DNA from: Verrucomicrobiaceae bacterium
GTDB lineage: Bacteria > Verrucomicrobiota > Verrucomicrobiia > Verrucomicrobiales > Akkermansiaceae
Direction of reading: 5' to 3'
Assembly (NCBI GenBank): GCA_027484055.1
Contig: JAIXQH010000016.1
Coordinates: 1 to 39,097, forward strand
Length of the DNA stretch: 39,097 nt
Shown: positions 30,682 through 39,097 of the stretch, one piece after another
Numbering within the stretch: the stretch's first letter is position 1
How the letters are laid out: every line of letters begins with the position of its first letter
The notes under the pieces: model-generated
Databases searched by the model: none
What the model was told of the DNA's origin: nothing
Seen by the model: the letters and a program-made list of their open reading frames with translations, nothing else
Made by a program: the position numbers and the translations under genes

Positions 30682-33189
30682 ATGGAATACCCAGTAACCA
30701 CCGCCACAGTCGAGACGCTTCCTAACGGCCTAACCCTCATTCTTGACCCAGACGCCACGGCTCCAGTCGTGAGCGTGCAAGTGTGGGTGGCCACGGGATC
30801 AATGCACGAGGATGCCCACCTCGGCGCTGGTATTTCCCATTTCCTGGAGCACATGGTCTTCAAGGGAACGCGCGATTACGATGCGGATACCCTAGCAGAC
30901 ACGGTCCAAGCAGCAGGCGGGCATTGGAATGCCTACACCAGCTTCGACCGCACGGTGTATTACATCGACGGGCCATCGACCTCGCTTCCGGTTTTTTTGA
31001 AAACGCTGACAGGGTTGGTGTTTTACCCGACACTTCCAGAATCCGAGTTCGAAAAAGAAAAAGACGTCATCCGGCGGGAAATCGACATGGGCCTGGACGA
31101 TCCGGACAATGCCGCATCCCGCTTGCTGTTCTCCACCGTTTTCACCCTCGATCCTCGGCGCCACCCAGTGATCGGGCATCGGCATTTGTTCGATGCCATC
31201 CGTTTCGAAGATTTGACGGCTTATCACCGCAGCCGCTACACTCCAGATCGCTGTTTTGTGGTCATCTCCGGGGATTTTAATCCTGAAGAAGCACGGGAAA
31301 TCACCACCCAGCTCACCGCAGACTGCCTCACGGGTGGCGGGCGTGAGCCCTTGGTGCTCAAGGATCTACCACAGCTCGGCCCTCGGCGCGCGCGCGGGAC
31401 TTTCGCGGTGCCGACCAGCCGGATCTCCTTGGCGTGGAAGTCGCCGCCGATGGATTCTCCAGCCGCGCCGGCCTTCGACCTGCTGGCGGGCATCCTCGGC
31501 AGTGGCCGTGCTTCCCGCCTCCACCGCCGCTTGCGCGAAGAGCAGGAGCTGGCCTTGGAAATTTCTGCCTTCTCATGGACTGGCCCTGGCCGTGAGGGCT
31601 TGCTGGCGGCCTCGGCGGATGCCGACCCAGCGAAACGGGATGCCCTCATCGAAGCGATTTTACACGAAGTCGCCACCCTTGCCGACAGCCCGCTCGAAGA
31701 TGACTTGGCCAAGGCCAAACGCCAAATCGCGGCGAGCCAGTTCCGCAGTCTCACGACCGCCTCGGGCCGCGCTGCGGACTTGGCGTCGAATTGGCACGAA
31801 GCCCGGGATCTTGATTTCACGCGCCGCTATCTCGCTGCGATTCAAGCCGTTAGCGTGGATGATATCCGCCGTGCCGCCGCCACTCTCACGGACGAGCGAC
31901 TCAGTCTGACCATCCTCGATCCGCTCGATGCGCCGGTCCCTGCCCGCACCGCGAAGGTCACTCGGGCGGCTCAGGAAATCCAAGTCCACACCCTGCCAAA
32001 CGGGCTTACACTCGCCCTCGTCCCAGACCATCGGGTCCCGCTGGTGCACCTCCAAGCTGCCGTCCGCGGTGGTCTGCCGGGGGAATCTGCGGACCTCAGC
32101 GGTCTGAATCAACTCCTCGCCTCGACCTTGTCCAAGGGCACGCTGACCCGCACGGCGCAGGAACTCGCCACCACGCTGGAGTCCATCGGTGCCTCCATCA
32201 GTGCCAATACGGGAAACAACGCGCTGCTGATCCAGGCGGCCGGCCTCGCCCCGGATTTCGCAACCATCGCTGACGTTTTTGCGGAAGTCATCATTTCCCC
32301 GGCCTTGCCCAGTGCCGCGATCAGCCGGGAAAAAGCCAGCCAACTCGCCACACTCGAAGAATCCCTCCAAGATCCGCTGCACACGGGCTTCCGCACGCTG
32401 CGCGAGACGGTCTTCAGCGGTGAGGGGTATGGCCTAGACGCACTCGGAACTGTGGAAAGCCTCAAGGAGCTCGATCACGAAGCGCTCAGTGCCCACCACG
32501 CACGGCACTTTTGTGCGGCGAATTTGTCGATCGTCATCGCCGGAGATATCGATCCGGTGGCGACTCTCGCGCTGTTGACGGAGAAATTTGCGGCGCTGCC
32601 TACCGGGCAAGCGTGGACGGCACCGGCCAGTCAACTCGCCGCTGCTACGGAGGTCACCCGCCATTTACCGAAGAAGCAGGCAGTGCTCGCCATCGGCTTT
32701 CCAGGGACTCATGTGAGCAGTCAGGATCGTCACTCGCTGGCCATGATCCAAGAATATGCCAGCGACATGGCGGGCCCGTTATTCACCAGGATCCGCGAAG
32801 AATTGGGGCTGGCTTACCAAGTCGGGGCCACTCAATTTCTGGGCTTCGACCGCGGGCTTTTCACCTATTACGTCGCCACTTCACCAGAACAGGTGGATCT
32901 CGCCCGGGTCGAATTACTCGCAGAAATCGGGAAAATCGCCAGTGCGGGCATCCCCGACGAAGCCTTCGAGCGGGTGCGCTCGACCGTCCTCAGCGGCCTA
33001 GCGATCCAGCAGCAATCGCCTGCCGCCATCGCCCGTCATGTCGCGCTCGATCTGCTCTTCGGCCACCCAGCGGATCAGCACCGCTTGCTGCCTGCTGCTT
33101 ACCATGCCCTCACTGCGGAAACCGTGCGCGAGGTGGCGGCGCGGATTTTTGCAGTCGCCCCGACCGTGGTGACGGTGCAACCCCTATGA
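30682..33189 (+). CDS. M16-family zinc peptidase, two-lobed
   Basis: The 835-residue protein is a pair of M16 domains. The first lobe has the inverted zinc motif HFLEH (53-57) with the downstream KDVIRREIDMGLDDPDNAAS that supplies the remaining zinc ligand. The second lobe begins near residue 430 with VHTLPNGLTLALVPDHRVPL and lacks the zinc motif, acting as the partner half, as in pitrilysin or insulinase relatives. M16 enzymes degrade peptides of limited length, including released signal or transit peptides. No signal peptide is present, so it is probably cytoplasmic. Its size fits a fused active/inactive pair. Confidence 0.9.
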   Translation: MEYPVTTATVETLPNGLTLILDPDATAPVVSVQVWVATGSMHEDAHLGAGISHFLEHMVFKGTRDYDADTLADTVQAAGGHWNAYTSFDRTVYYIDGPSTSLPVFLKTLTGLVFYPTLPESEFEKEKDVIRREIDMGLDDPDNAASRLLFSTVFTLDPRRHPVIGHRHLFDAIRFEDLTAYHRSRYTPDRCFVVISGDFNPEEAREITTQLTADCLTGGGREPLVLKDLPQLGPRRARGTFAVPTSRISLAWKSPPMDSPAAPAFDLLAGILGSGRASRLHRRLREEQELALEISAFSWTGPGREGLLAASADADPAKRDALIEAILHEVATLADSPLEDDLAKAKRQIAASQFRSLTTASGRAADLASNWHEARDLDFTRRYLAAIQAVSVDDIRRAAATLTDERLSLTILDPLDAPVPARTAKVTRAAQEIQVHTLPNGLTLALVPDHRVPLVHLQAAVRGGLPGESADLSGLNQLLASTLSKGTLTRTAQELATTLESIGASISANTGNNALLIQAAGLAPDFATIADVFAEVIISPALPSAAISREKASQLATLEESLQDPLHTGFRTLRETVFSGEGYGLDALGTVESLKELDHEALSAHHARHFCAANLSIVIAGDIDPVATLALLTEKFAALPTGQAWTAPASQLAAATEVTRHLPKKQAVLAIGFPGTHVSSQDRHSLAMIQEYASDMAGPLFTRIREELGLAYQVGATQFLGFDRGLFTYYVATSPEQVDLARVELLAEIGKIASAGIPDEAFERVRSTVLSGLAIQQQSPAAIARHVALDLLFGHPADQHRLLPAAYHALTAETVREVAARIFAVAPTVVTVQPL

Positions 33190-33193
33190 ACTC

Positions 33194-34198
33194 ATGAATG
33201 CGAACCGCTACCCTTGGATTGATCATTTAAAGGCGCTTGGGATTTTTCTCGTCGTCGTCGGCCACACCGCGCTGCCGGAGACGGTCCACCGCTGGATTTA
33301 TGCGTTTCACATGCCGTTGTTCTTCATGATCAGTGGGTTTCTCATCTCACCCGGTGGTTTTGACGGCTCGCTGGGTGCGTTTTGCAGGCGGCGAGTCTGG
33401 AAGTTAGTGAATCTCTACCTGCTCTTCGGTCTGCTTGGAGCGGCCGTTTACTGTTATATGTTCAAGGGCCAAATCCCGCTGCTAGAAGCGTTGCGCGGTC
33501 GCTTGGTCTCACTGGCCTACGCGAGTGGTTCGACGAATCAACGGGAAGATCTTTATCCCGTGGTGTTATGGTTTTTTCCCGGACTGATCACGTCCCTCTT
33601 GATGTCCTTCGCGGTGTGGAAAATCCCTTCCATCCCGCTCAGGTGGCTGGCCGCGGTGGCCTTGTTCGTGAGTGGCGCACTGCTAGCGGGCCGGGCACTA
33701 CCTTGGGAGCTCGAAAGCGGGGCGATGGCCGCTGGCTTTGTCATGCTCGGGCATGGACTGAGGTTGGTGGATTGGGAAAATGGGCTGCGGCGAGTGGGGT
33801 CAGCGTCATGGCTCGTGGCCGCTGGAGCACTGGGGAGCGGCAGTTTTTTAGCGCTTCTAAATCATGACTCGCTGGATATGAAAAGTGCGAGACTCGGAAA
33901 CCCGTGGCTCGCGCTTACGGCCTGCACTCTGTTGATCACCGGCTTGGTGATCTTCGCCAAGAAGTTACCGGCTGCGGGACGGATCTCATCGGCCGTGGCG
34001 GCGGCGACGATTCTAATTTTCCCAACACACACGATGATTTTTCCCTACGTGGATCGGGTCGTCGCGAAGATCCATGCTCCCGCGCAGCTCGCCGTAGGCT
34101 ATGGCTGGTGGAAAGCCGCGCTAGTGGTCGCCCTAACGACGATTGGACATTTCAGCTACACGCAACTGAGCCGCCATTGGCAGCGACCCAAGCCCTGA
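33194..34198 (+). CDS. Acyltransferase 3 family membrane protein
   Basis: The 334-residue protein is mostly hydrophobic, with about ten predicted membrane segments. The first part carries the family signature WIDHLKALGIFLVVVGHT with the conserved His, followed by FHMPLFFMISGFLISPG. These enzymes O-acylate sugars or other surface polymers at the inner membrane (fucose 4-O-acetylase-like group). It starts 4 bp after the M16 peptidase. The acceptor cannot be told, though a surface glycan is consistent with the PEP-CTERM and LptD genes nearby. Confidence 0.87.
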   Translation: MNANRYPWIDHLKALGIFLVVVGHTALPETVHRWIYAFHMPLFFMISGFLISPGGFDGSLGAFCRRRVWKLVNLYLLFGLLGAAVYCYMFKGQIPLLEALRGRLVSLAYASGSTNQREDLYPVVLWFFPGLITSLLMSFAVWKIPSIPLRWLAAVALFVSGALLAGRALPWELESGAMAAGFVMLGHGLRLVDWENGLRRVGSASWLVAAGALGSGSFLALLNHDSLDMKSARLGNPWLALTACTLLITGLVIFAKKLPAAGRISSAVAAATILIFPTHTMIFPYVDRVVAKIHAPAQLAVGYGWWKAALVVALTTIGHFSYTQLSRHWQRPKP

Positions 34199-34244
34199 AT
34201 TTTTAAGATGGCACTGCTGCTACGTGGTGGAAACACTCATCGGC

Positions 34245-34988
34245 ATGGCCACCTTGACCGAATCATTCGTCGATCTTGAGACCACCCGCGGACTTATGCG
34301 GGTGCATTTATTCATCCCCGTCGGCGGCGCTTGCTTTCCCGGGGTGATGTTCTACTCAGAAATTTTCCAAGCCACCGGCCCGATCCGACGCACGGCGGCG
34401 GCGCTGGCGGGCGAGGGCTACCTAGTGGCAGTGCCGGAAGTGTACCATGAATTCGAACCACTCGGGACGGTGCTGGCCTACGATGCCGAGGGCTCAGCGC
34501 GGGGAAATGCCCTCAAAACGGAAAAGGAAATCGCCTCCTATGACGAGGATACCGAGGTCTTAGTCCAGTTTCTAAAGAATCACCCGGCCTGCACCGGCAA
34601 GCTCGCCACCTTCGGCGTCTGCCTCGGCGGGCATCTCGCGCTGCGTTCCGGCCTCCACCCAGCGGTGACCGCCGTGGGTGCCTTTTACCCAACGGATTTA
34701 CACACGGGAAATTTAGGCAAAGGTCAATGTGACGACACCCTAGAACGGCTGCGGACCTGTGAAGCGGCGCTGTTGTTCGTCTTCGGCCGCCAAGATCCGC
34801 ACATCCCACTGGCAGGGCGGCGGGCGGTACGGGTCCTGCTGGAGGATGCCGAGAGGGACTTCGAATGGCATGAGTTCAACGCGGCCCATGCCTTTCTCCG
34901 CGACGAGGGGGCTCGTTACAATCCGGCTTTAGCAAGGGTTGCGATGTCGTTGTTATTACGCTTTTTAGAAGAAAAAATCGGCAGATGA
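34245..34988 (+). CDS. Dienelactone hydrolase family protein
   Basis: The 247-residue alpha/beta hydrolase carries the DLH-type nucleophile elbow GVCLGG (Cys instead of Ser), the acid block FGRQDPHIP and the histidine block NAAHAFLRDEGARY, giving a complete Cys-Asp-His triad. Members hydrolyse dienelactones in aromatic breakdown, but most genomic copies have unknown esterase-like substrates. The ATG at 34245 is preferred; in-frame GTGs at 34224 and 34227 could extend it by seven residues. It overlaps the kinase gene by ATGA. Confidence 0.88.
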   Translation: MATLTESFVDLETTRGLMRVHLFIPVGGACFPGVMFYSEIFQATGPIRRTAAALAGEGYLVAVPEVYHEFEPLGTVLAYDAEGSARGNALKTEKEIASYDEDTEVLVQFLKNHPACTGKLATFGVCLGGHLALRSGLHPAVTAVGAFYPTDLHTGNLGKGQCDDTLERLRTCEAALLFVFGRQDPHIPLAGRRAVRVLLEDAERDFEWHEFNAAHAFLRDEGARYNPALARVAMSLLLRFLEEKIGR

Positions 34989-35590
34989 AACGCTTTCGCT
35001 TAATTGGTGTGGTGGGTGGCAGTGGCTCAGGAAAAAGCTGGTTAGCCGCCAGCTTGCGCGGATGGCTCGGCGAGCAAGCGGGGCATTTGTGCTTGGATGA
35101 TTTTTACCGTGACCTCGGGCACTTGCCCGAAGAGGAGCGTGGGTCCGTCAACTTCGACGACCCAGCAGCGATCGATTGGGAGGCACTGCGAGAAGTGATC
35201 GAGTGCTTGGAGCGCGGTGAGGCCGCCCAGGTGCCGATCTATGATTTTGTGACTCACACCCGCCTCGCGACTCGGCAGCATTTCGGATTCACCCCGGTCG
35301 TGGTCATGGAAGGCCTGTGGCTGCTGCATCCTGAGTGGCTGCGAGAAAAATACGCGTTGAGCGTCTTCGTGGACTGCCCAGAAGCGGAGCGCCTGCGCCG
35401 CCGGATCGAACGAGACGTGCGCGAGCGGGGCCGGACGGAGGAGTCCGTGAAAGCGCAATTCGCCACACACGTGAAGCCGATGCATGACCAGTTCGTTGAG
35501 CCACAGGCCGAGTGGGCGATGCGGCGAGTACACTCGCCACTCACCGCAGCTGAGCATGATGATTTAGCGGCTGCTTGTTTGATGCGTTGA
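34985..35590 (+). CDS. Uridine kinase-like P-loop kinase
   Basis: The 201-residue protein opens with a P-loop GGSGSGKS (11-18), then LCLDDFYRDLGHLPEEERGS (substrate aspartate), NFDDPAAIDWE, VPIYDFVTHTR and VVMEGLWLLHPE, which are the uridine/cytidine kinase blocks in order. FVDCPEAERLRRRIERDVRERGR is the lid with several Arg. It would phosphorylate uridine or a related nucleoside for pyrimidine salvage. It is ATGA-coupled to the dienelactone hydrolase gene. Phosphoribulokinase-like relatives are an alternative, but the substrate blocks favour uridine. Confidence 0.85.
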   Translation: MKRFRLIGVVGGSGSGKSWLAASLRGWLGEQAGHLCLDDFYRDLGHLPEEERGSVNFDDPAAIDWEALREVIECLERGEAAQVPIYDFVTHTRLATRQHFGFTPVVVMEGLWLLHPEWLREKYALSVFVDCPEAERLRRRIERDVRERGRTEESVKAQFATHVKPMHDQFVEPQAEWAMRRVHSPLTAAEHDDLAAACLMR

Positions 35591-35921
35591 ACACAACAGA
35601 AGAGATAGATTTTTCTAAAGTCGTTTAGCAGATTATTCGCTGCGCTAAAAAGGGTGGCCCTTATTTTATTAGATAAATTTATATAACAACCTATCACCGA
35701 GCGAGGGTTGCTAATTTTTGCCCCTGCCTATGAGCAAAGGGCCAAAAAATCCGGCGTCTCTACGTCTTAATACCGTCACCGATCCATATCGCCATTTTCG
35801 ACATTGAGAAAGCCCGAGTGAATGTGCGGCAACTCGCGGCAGCGATTTGGTCTCGCACCATCAACCGCCCCGGAGTAGTAAGCCTCGCCTTTTTCGTTCC
35901 ACTGTTCTTCCTCTACCTCCT
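35591..35921. other. 331-bp intergenic region
   Basis: No gene is supported. The left 110 bp are AT-rich and hold the terminator at 35649-35672 and a hairpin formed by TTTAGC and GCTAAA just before it. The right part is of normal GC content, with an open frame in phase with the next gene that lacks coding character and is not included. A promoter for the sulfotransferase-aminotransferase pair is expected here but no strong candidate stood out. Confidence 0.5.
35649..35672 (+). terminator. Intrinsic terminator after the uridine kinase-like gene
   Basis: AAGGG (35650-35654) and CCCTT (35658-35662) form a short stem with a TGG loop, followed by ATTTTATT. It sits about 60 bp after the kinase stop. 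The stem is only 5 bp, so strength is modest. Confidence 0.5.
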
Positions 35922-36662
35922 ATGCAACCCACCACTGCTCTTGGCACCCGCCGCATTGCCCTCTGGTCCGGCCCGCGAAACCTCTCGACCGCGCTGATGC
36001 GGAGCTTTTCCTCGCGCGCCGATTGCTTTGTGAGTGATGAACCCTTCTACGCTGCCTACCTCTGTAGCAATTCGCTGGATCACCCAGGCCGCTCTGCGGT
36101 GATTGCCAGCCAATCGACCGACTGGAGAGTCGTCGCCAACCAGATCAGCGCAGGTGCTCCGCCTCAGTCCTGCTCGCTCTGGTATCAAAAACATATGGCT
36201 CACCACATGCGCGCCGAAATGATGGGGCCTTGGCTAGAAGCTCTCGACCACGCCTTTCTCATTCGACACCCCGGCCGCGTTATCCCCAGCTACTCCAGTG
36301 TCGCCTCCGCCATGACGCTCGCCGAGACAGGTCTGTCCTGGCAAGTGCATCTCTTTAAGCATCTGCGTGCCACTCCACCGGTGATAGATGCCGACCAGTT
36401 GCGCCGTTCGCCTGAGTCCACCTTGCGCGCCCTTTGTGCCGCGCTCGGCTTGGAGTGGGATCCCGCAATGCTCCACTGGCCAGCCGGCCCCCATCCACAG
36501 GATGGCGTATGGGGTCCGCATTGGTATGCCAATACTTGGGCTTCCACCGGTTTTACCACCGACCTCACCCCTGAGGCCGATCCGCCCCGTCCAGATGTGC
36601 CGTTTTACGACGAGGCGCTTGACCTCTACCATCAACTCCACTCTCACTGCCTCACTGCCTGA
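35922..36662 (+). CDS. Sulfotransferase-like P-loop protein
   Basis: The 246-residue protein is taken from MQPTTALGTR (35922). IALWSGPRNLSTALMRSFSS gives a PAPS-type P-loop in GPRNLSTAL, followed by DEPFYAAYL, HAFLIRHPGRVIPSYSSVAS (the sulfotransferase 3'-phosphate site, R..P..SY) and a helical C-terminus. This branch is known next to, or fused with, branched-chain aminotransferase-like proteins, and here the aminotransferase homologue begins 7 bp downstream. Whether it transfers sulfate is unknown. A frame starting at 35847 is longer but not supported by sequence character. Confidence 0.75.
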   Translation: MQPTTALGTRRIALWSGPRNLSTALMRSFSSRADCFVSDEPFYAAYLCSNSLDHPGRSAVIASQSTDWRVVANQISAGAPPQSCSLWYQKHMAHHMRAEMMGPWLEALDHAFLIRHPGRVIPSYSSVASAMTLAETGLSWQVHLFKHLRATPPVIDADQLRRSPESTLRALCAALGLEWDPAMLHWPAGPHPQDGVWGPHWYANTWASTGFTTDLTPEADPPRPDVPFYDEALDLYHQLHSHCLTA

Positions 36663-36669
36663 ATCACCC

Positions 36670-37578
36670 ATGTTGCAAGCCGAAAACACCGCTAACGCCG
36701 CCATCTTGGTCAACATCAACGGGGCTCTCCTGCCTCGCGATCAGGCCGGAGTCTCGCCATTCGATTCCAGCGTCCAAAACGGCGACGCCGTCTGGGAAGG
36801 CCTGCGTCTTTACCAAGGCCGGATCTTCCGGCTCGATGCCCACCTCGCTCGCCTGCGCCGAAGCGCCGCCGCTCTTTGCTACGAGGGAATGCCCTCGGAT
36901 GCCACTCTCGTCAACGAACTGCGTCGGACCCTCGCGGCCAACGCCATGCGTGACCAAGTGCACATCCGTCTGACCGTGTCGCGAGGGATCAAATACACCA
37001 GTGGCCTCGATCCACGCATCAACCGCCGCGGTTGCTCATTTTTCATCTTAGCCGAGCATAAACCACCTGTTTACAACAACTCCGCCGGTATTCACCTCGT
37101 CACCGCGCGGCATCGCCGACCCTTTGCAGACGTGCTCGACCAGCATATCCATAGTTGCAACCAGCTCACCAGTATCCTCGCCAAGCTGGAGGCCAATGCC
37201 GCCGGCGCGGACGACGCCCTGATGCTTGATACCGAAGGCATGCTGGCCGAAACCAATGCAACCCACGTTTTTATCGTCAAAGACGGCGTGGTCCACACCT
37301 CGACCACGCGCGCTTGCCCTGATGGTATCACCCGCGCCGCTGTTCTTGAATTATGTGCCAGCCACGGTCAAAGCTGCGAGGTCGGACATATCCCCGCCGC
37401 TACGCTCGCGCTGGCTGATGAAATGTTTGTGACCGGGACAATGGGCGAGATCACGCCTGTCGCCCGCCTCGACGACTACCGTTACGCCTCCGTACCCGGT
37501 CCGATCGTAACACGCATCGCCACTTGGTTTCGCGACCTGACCCGGGACCCATCCCAGGGCACCCTCGTCGTCGATTGA
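36670..37578 (+). CDS. Class IV aminotransferase homologue with His at the usual lysine site
   Basis: The 302-residue protein has the fold blocks of branched-chain/D-amino acid aminotransferases: NGALLPRDQAGVSPFDSSVQ, NGDAVWEGLRLYQGRIFRLD, HLARLRRSAAALCYEG, ALMLDTEGMLAETNATHVFI and ITRAAVLEL. At the position of the PLP-binding Lys (the K of KxxNxL in IlvE-type enzymes) it reads HIHSCNQLTSILAK, so His161 replaces Lys. It would not form the usual internal Schiff base unless another residue serves. It is the downstream partner of the sulfotransferase-like gene. The start MLQAENTANA (36670) is chosen over an upstream frame that overlaps that gene. Confidence 0.8.
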   Translation: MLQAENTANAAILVNINGALLPRDQAGVSPFDSSVQNGDAVWEGLRLYQGRIFRLDAHLARLRRSAAALCYEGMPSDATLVNELRRTLAANAMRDQVHIRLTVSRGIKYTSGLDPRINRRGCSFFILAEHKPPVYNNSAGIHLVTARHRRPFADVLDQHIHSCNQLTSILAKLEANAAGADDALMLDTEGMLAETNATHVFIVKDGVVHTSTTRACPDGITRAAVLELCASHGQSCEVGHIPAATLALADEMFVTGTMGEITPVARLDDYRYASVPGPIVTRIATWFRDLTRDPSQGTLVVD

Positions 37579-37598
37579 GGTCATTCGTTGAGTGTTCG

Positions 37599-37790
37599 CT
37601 ACCGAAAGCGGCACGCCACCAATCCGCCATAAGGAGTGCGCGCCTCGTCGCTGCCACGCAGGTGAAATTGACCGCCCGCAGGCAAGAATTTGAATTCCAG
37701 TGTGACTTCACCCATTGGGCGAACCGGTGAATCGTTGGTTTTCGTCTTCAAACGCAGCTCCGATAAGCACTTGCGCCTCCCATTCTCCAT
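37599..37790 (-). pseudogene. Possible gene remnant between the aminotransferase homologue and dprA
   Basis: A 63-residue frame ends ARTPYGGLVACRFR with a strand-rich segment GEVTLEFKFLPAGGQFHLRG. In another phase just upstream (to about 37812) the codons read LIGAAFEDENQRFTGSPNG, and the two join sensibly if one base is skipped near 37718. This looks like the 3' end of an older gene with a frameshift and no start. The family is not recognised. Confidence 0.35.
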
Positions 37791-37868
37791 CTAGTTTGCA
37801 GATTACAGGATCATCTATCACAGATCATCTTTGACGCTGGGCGCTGATTCCGACAGATTTCTCAGCAC

Positions 37869-38969
37869 ATGACCACCCAGGAAGCCCTCATCGCCCTGAA
37901 CATGCTGCCGAAAATCGGCCCGGTGCGGGTGCGACGCTTGTTGGCGGCCTTCGGGGAAAGTCCGGCGGCGATTCTCGGTGCGCCGAAGGACCGCCTGATG
38001 CGGGTGGATAGCATCGGCGAGGAAACCGCGAAAATCCTGCAAGCCTGGCAGGATCACGCCGATCCCATTGCTGAACTCCGCGAGGCGACGGAGCGCGGGA
38101 TTTCCATCGTGACGCAGGAGGACGAGGACTACCCCGCGCCGCTGCGTGAAGCCTACGACCCGCCGCTGTTGCTTTATGTGTGGGGAAAATTGGAGGCGCG
38201 GGATCGTCACAGCATCAGCGTCGTCGGCTCGCGGCGGGCGACGCACTACGGCACGCAGGCGACGAAAAAACTCTCCTACCAACTCGCGCAAGCCGGTTTC
38301 ACCATTATTTCCGGGCTGGCGCGCGGGATCGACACCGCCGCGCACGAAGCCGCCGTCGCGGCACAAGGTCGGACCATCGCGGTGTTGGGTTCCGGCCATG
38401 CGAAGCTATTCCCAGCGGAAAATCTCGCACTCGCCGAAAAAATCGCCTCGGGCTACGGCGCGGTCGTTTCCGAATTTCCCCTCCACACCTCGCCGGACAA
38501 ACAGACCTTCCCGATGCGGAATCGGATCGTCGCCGCTTGGGCGCGCGCGGTGCTGGTCGTCGAGTGCCCGGCGTGGTCTGGCTCGCTCATCACCGCGAAT
38601 CTCGCCTCAGAATACGGCAAGCCGATTTTCGCCGTGCCCGGCCCCATCGACAAACCAACCTCCGCAGGTTGCAATCAACTCATCCGCGACGGCGCAACCT
38701 TGGTGGCCGATGCCTCACACCTGCTAGACGACCTAGGCGAGTTGTCCTTCGCCCGCCAAGCCAGCGCGGCGGAACCCGCGCCCAGCCTTCCGGAACTTCC
38801 CGAAGAAGAGGCCGCCGTCTTCGCAGCGGTGACCCACGAAGAGTCACCCGTGGACCGCATCATCGAGCGCAGCGGCCTGCCCGCGCATGTCGTCACTGCG
38901 ACCTTGATGAAATTGGAAATGCGGCTGTTAGTGAGAGCGTTCCCGGGATTTCGGTATGCGCGGAGATGA
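37869..38969 (+). CDS. dprA: DNA processing protein DprA
   Basis: The 366-residue protein protects incoming single-stranded DNA and loads RecA during natural transformation. An N-terminal helix-hairpin-helix (LPKIGPVRVRRLLAAFGESP, 13-32) precedes the Rossmann-like core: VVGSRRATHYG (118-128), ISGLARGIDTAAHE (147-160), VLGSGHAKLFPAEN, TFPMRNRIVAAWARAVLVVE (213-232) and FAVPGPIDKPTSAGCNQLI (254-272). A C-terminal winged-helix-like region (ESPVDRIIERSGLPAHVVTA) completes the usual layout. All motifs are intact. It does not appear linked with its upstream neighbour. Confidence 0.95.
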   Translation: MTTQEALIALNMLPKIGPVRVRRLLAAFGESPAAILGAPKDRLMRVDSIGEETAKILQAWQDHADPIAELREATERGISIVTQEDEDYPAPLREAYDPPLLLYVWGKLEARDRHSISVVGSRRATHYGTQATKKLSYQLAQAGFTIISGLARGIDTAAHEAAVAAQGRTIAVLGSGHAKLFPAENLALAEKIASGYGAVVSEFPLHTSPDKQTFPMRNRIVAAWARAVLVVECPAWSGSLITANLASEYGKPIFAVPGPIDKPTSAGCNQLIRDGATLVADASHLLDDLGELSFARQASAAEPAPSLPELPEEEAAVFAAVTHEESPVDRIIERSGLPAHVVTATLMKLEMRLLVRAFPGFRYARR

Positions 38970-38996
38970 AGTAGGTGGAACCGCCAAGCAGTGGTG

Positions 38997-39097
38997 TTAG
39001 TTGGCAAGTGAAAAGTTTGGTTGAGCGATAAGTTTGTTGAGAACGCCGAGCATTTTTCTCATCACCGCGACCAGAGCGACTTTTGCTGTTTTACCAG
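38997..39097 (-). CDS. 3' end of an IS110-family transposase (partial)
   Basis: The last 32 codons of a minus-strand gene enter from the right edge: GKTAKVALVAVMRKMLGVLN followed by KLIAQPNFSLAN and a TAA at 38997-38999. The G(K/P)xxKVALVAxMRKML pattern is typical of the end of the Transposase_20 domain of IS110-type DEDD transposases. The rest lies outside the window, so whether the copy is whole cannot be told. Confidence 0.7.
   Translation of the reverse strand, partial: GKTAKVALVAVMRKMLGVLNKLIAQPNFSLAN

Noticed and set aside
31660..32382. 240-residue minus-strand frame
   Set aside because: It is antisense to the M16 peptidase, which is supported by its zinc motif and full length.
35780..35921. 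N-terminal extension of the sulfotransferase-like protein, or a separate small gene
   Set aside because: The in-frame segment before 35922 is Pro/Ser/Arg-rich without conserved blocks, and the alternative short frame from ATG near 35822 ends after 18 codons.

Overview
The window comes from a GC-rich Gram-negative bacterium, most likely a member of the Verrucomicrobiota. This is inferred from two tandem PEP-CTERM proteins, an LptD outer-membrane assembly protein, the PrmA variant, many starts without a clear Shine-Dalgarno sequence, and the general gene style. No rRNA or intact tRNA is present to confirm it.

Left part (1 to about 18400) is an integrated, phage-derived element. Its right end is marked by a 23-bp remnant of a tRNA-Gly 3' end at 18378-18400, directly upstream of prmA. 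This is the scar expected of a tyrosine-recombinase element that integrated at the 3' end of a tRNA gene, so the intact tRNA and the integrase should lie left of the window. From right to left the element holds a Bro-N antirepressor-like gene, a short HTH repressor, a divergent control region with three palindromic operators, and then about 20 genes on the minus strand. These include small DNA-binding proteins, two mini P-loop ATPases, a ParB-like protein, a deoxyribosyltransferase-like protein with a membrane tail, an archaeo-eukaryotic-type primase, an SF3-like helicase, a DUF932 protein, small regulators, a PLD-like protein, and the small and large (GpA-type) terminase subunits. Nearly all are joined by ATGA or similar short overlaps. 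The operon stops just after the terminase, where portal and capsid genes would be expected. There it runs into two 92-nt hairpin repeats that look like integron attC sites and bracket small plus-strand cassette-type genes. The element therefore looks like a defective or rearranged prophage with a cassette cluster beside the terminase.

Middle part (18437-26819) is chromosomal: prmA, a nested inverted repeat, a DUF1003 membrane protein, a TIGR01777-type sugar-nucleotide epimerase, a RelE/ParE-type toxin with its antitoxin, a 901-aa phosphodiesterase-TPR-sulfotransferase fusion, two PEP-CTERM surface proteins and a GNAT-like protein.

Right part (27065-39097) is housekeeping and metabolic: lptD, a nitroreductase, a membrane-anchored hypothetical, a two-lobed M16 peptidase, an acyltransferase-3 membrane protein, a dienelactone hydrolase, a uridine-kinase-like protein, a sulfotransferase-like protein paired with a class IV aminotransferase homologue that has His at the usual PLP-lysine position, dprA, and the 3' end of an IS110-type transposase cut by the window edge.

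Most noteworthy are the three related P-loop ATPases within one phage replication module, the attC-like pair at the truncated end of the terminase operon, the tRNA-Gly attachment scar, the three-domain sulfotransferase fusion, and the lysine-less aminotransferase with its sulfotransferase neighbour.
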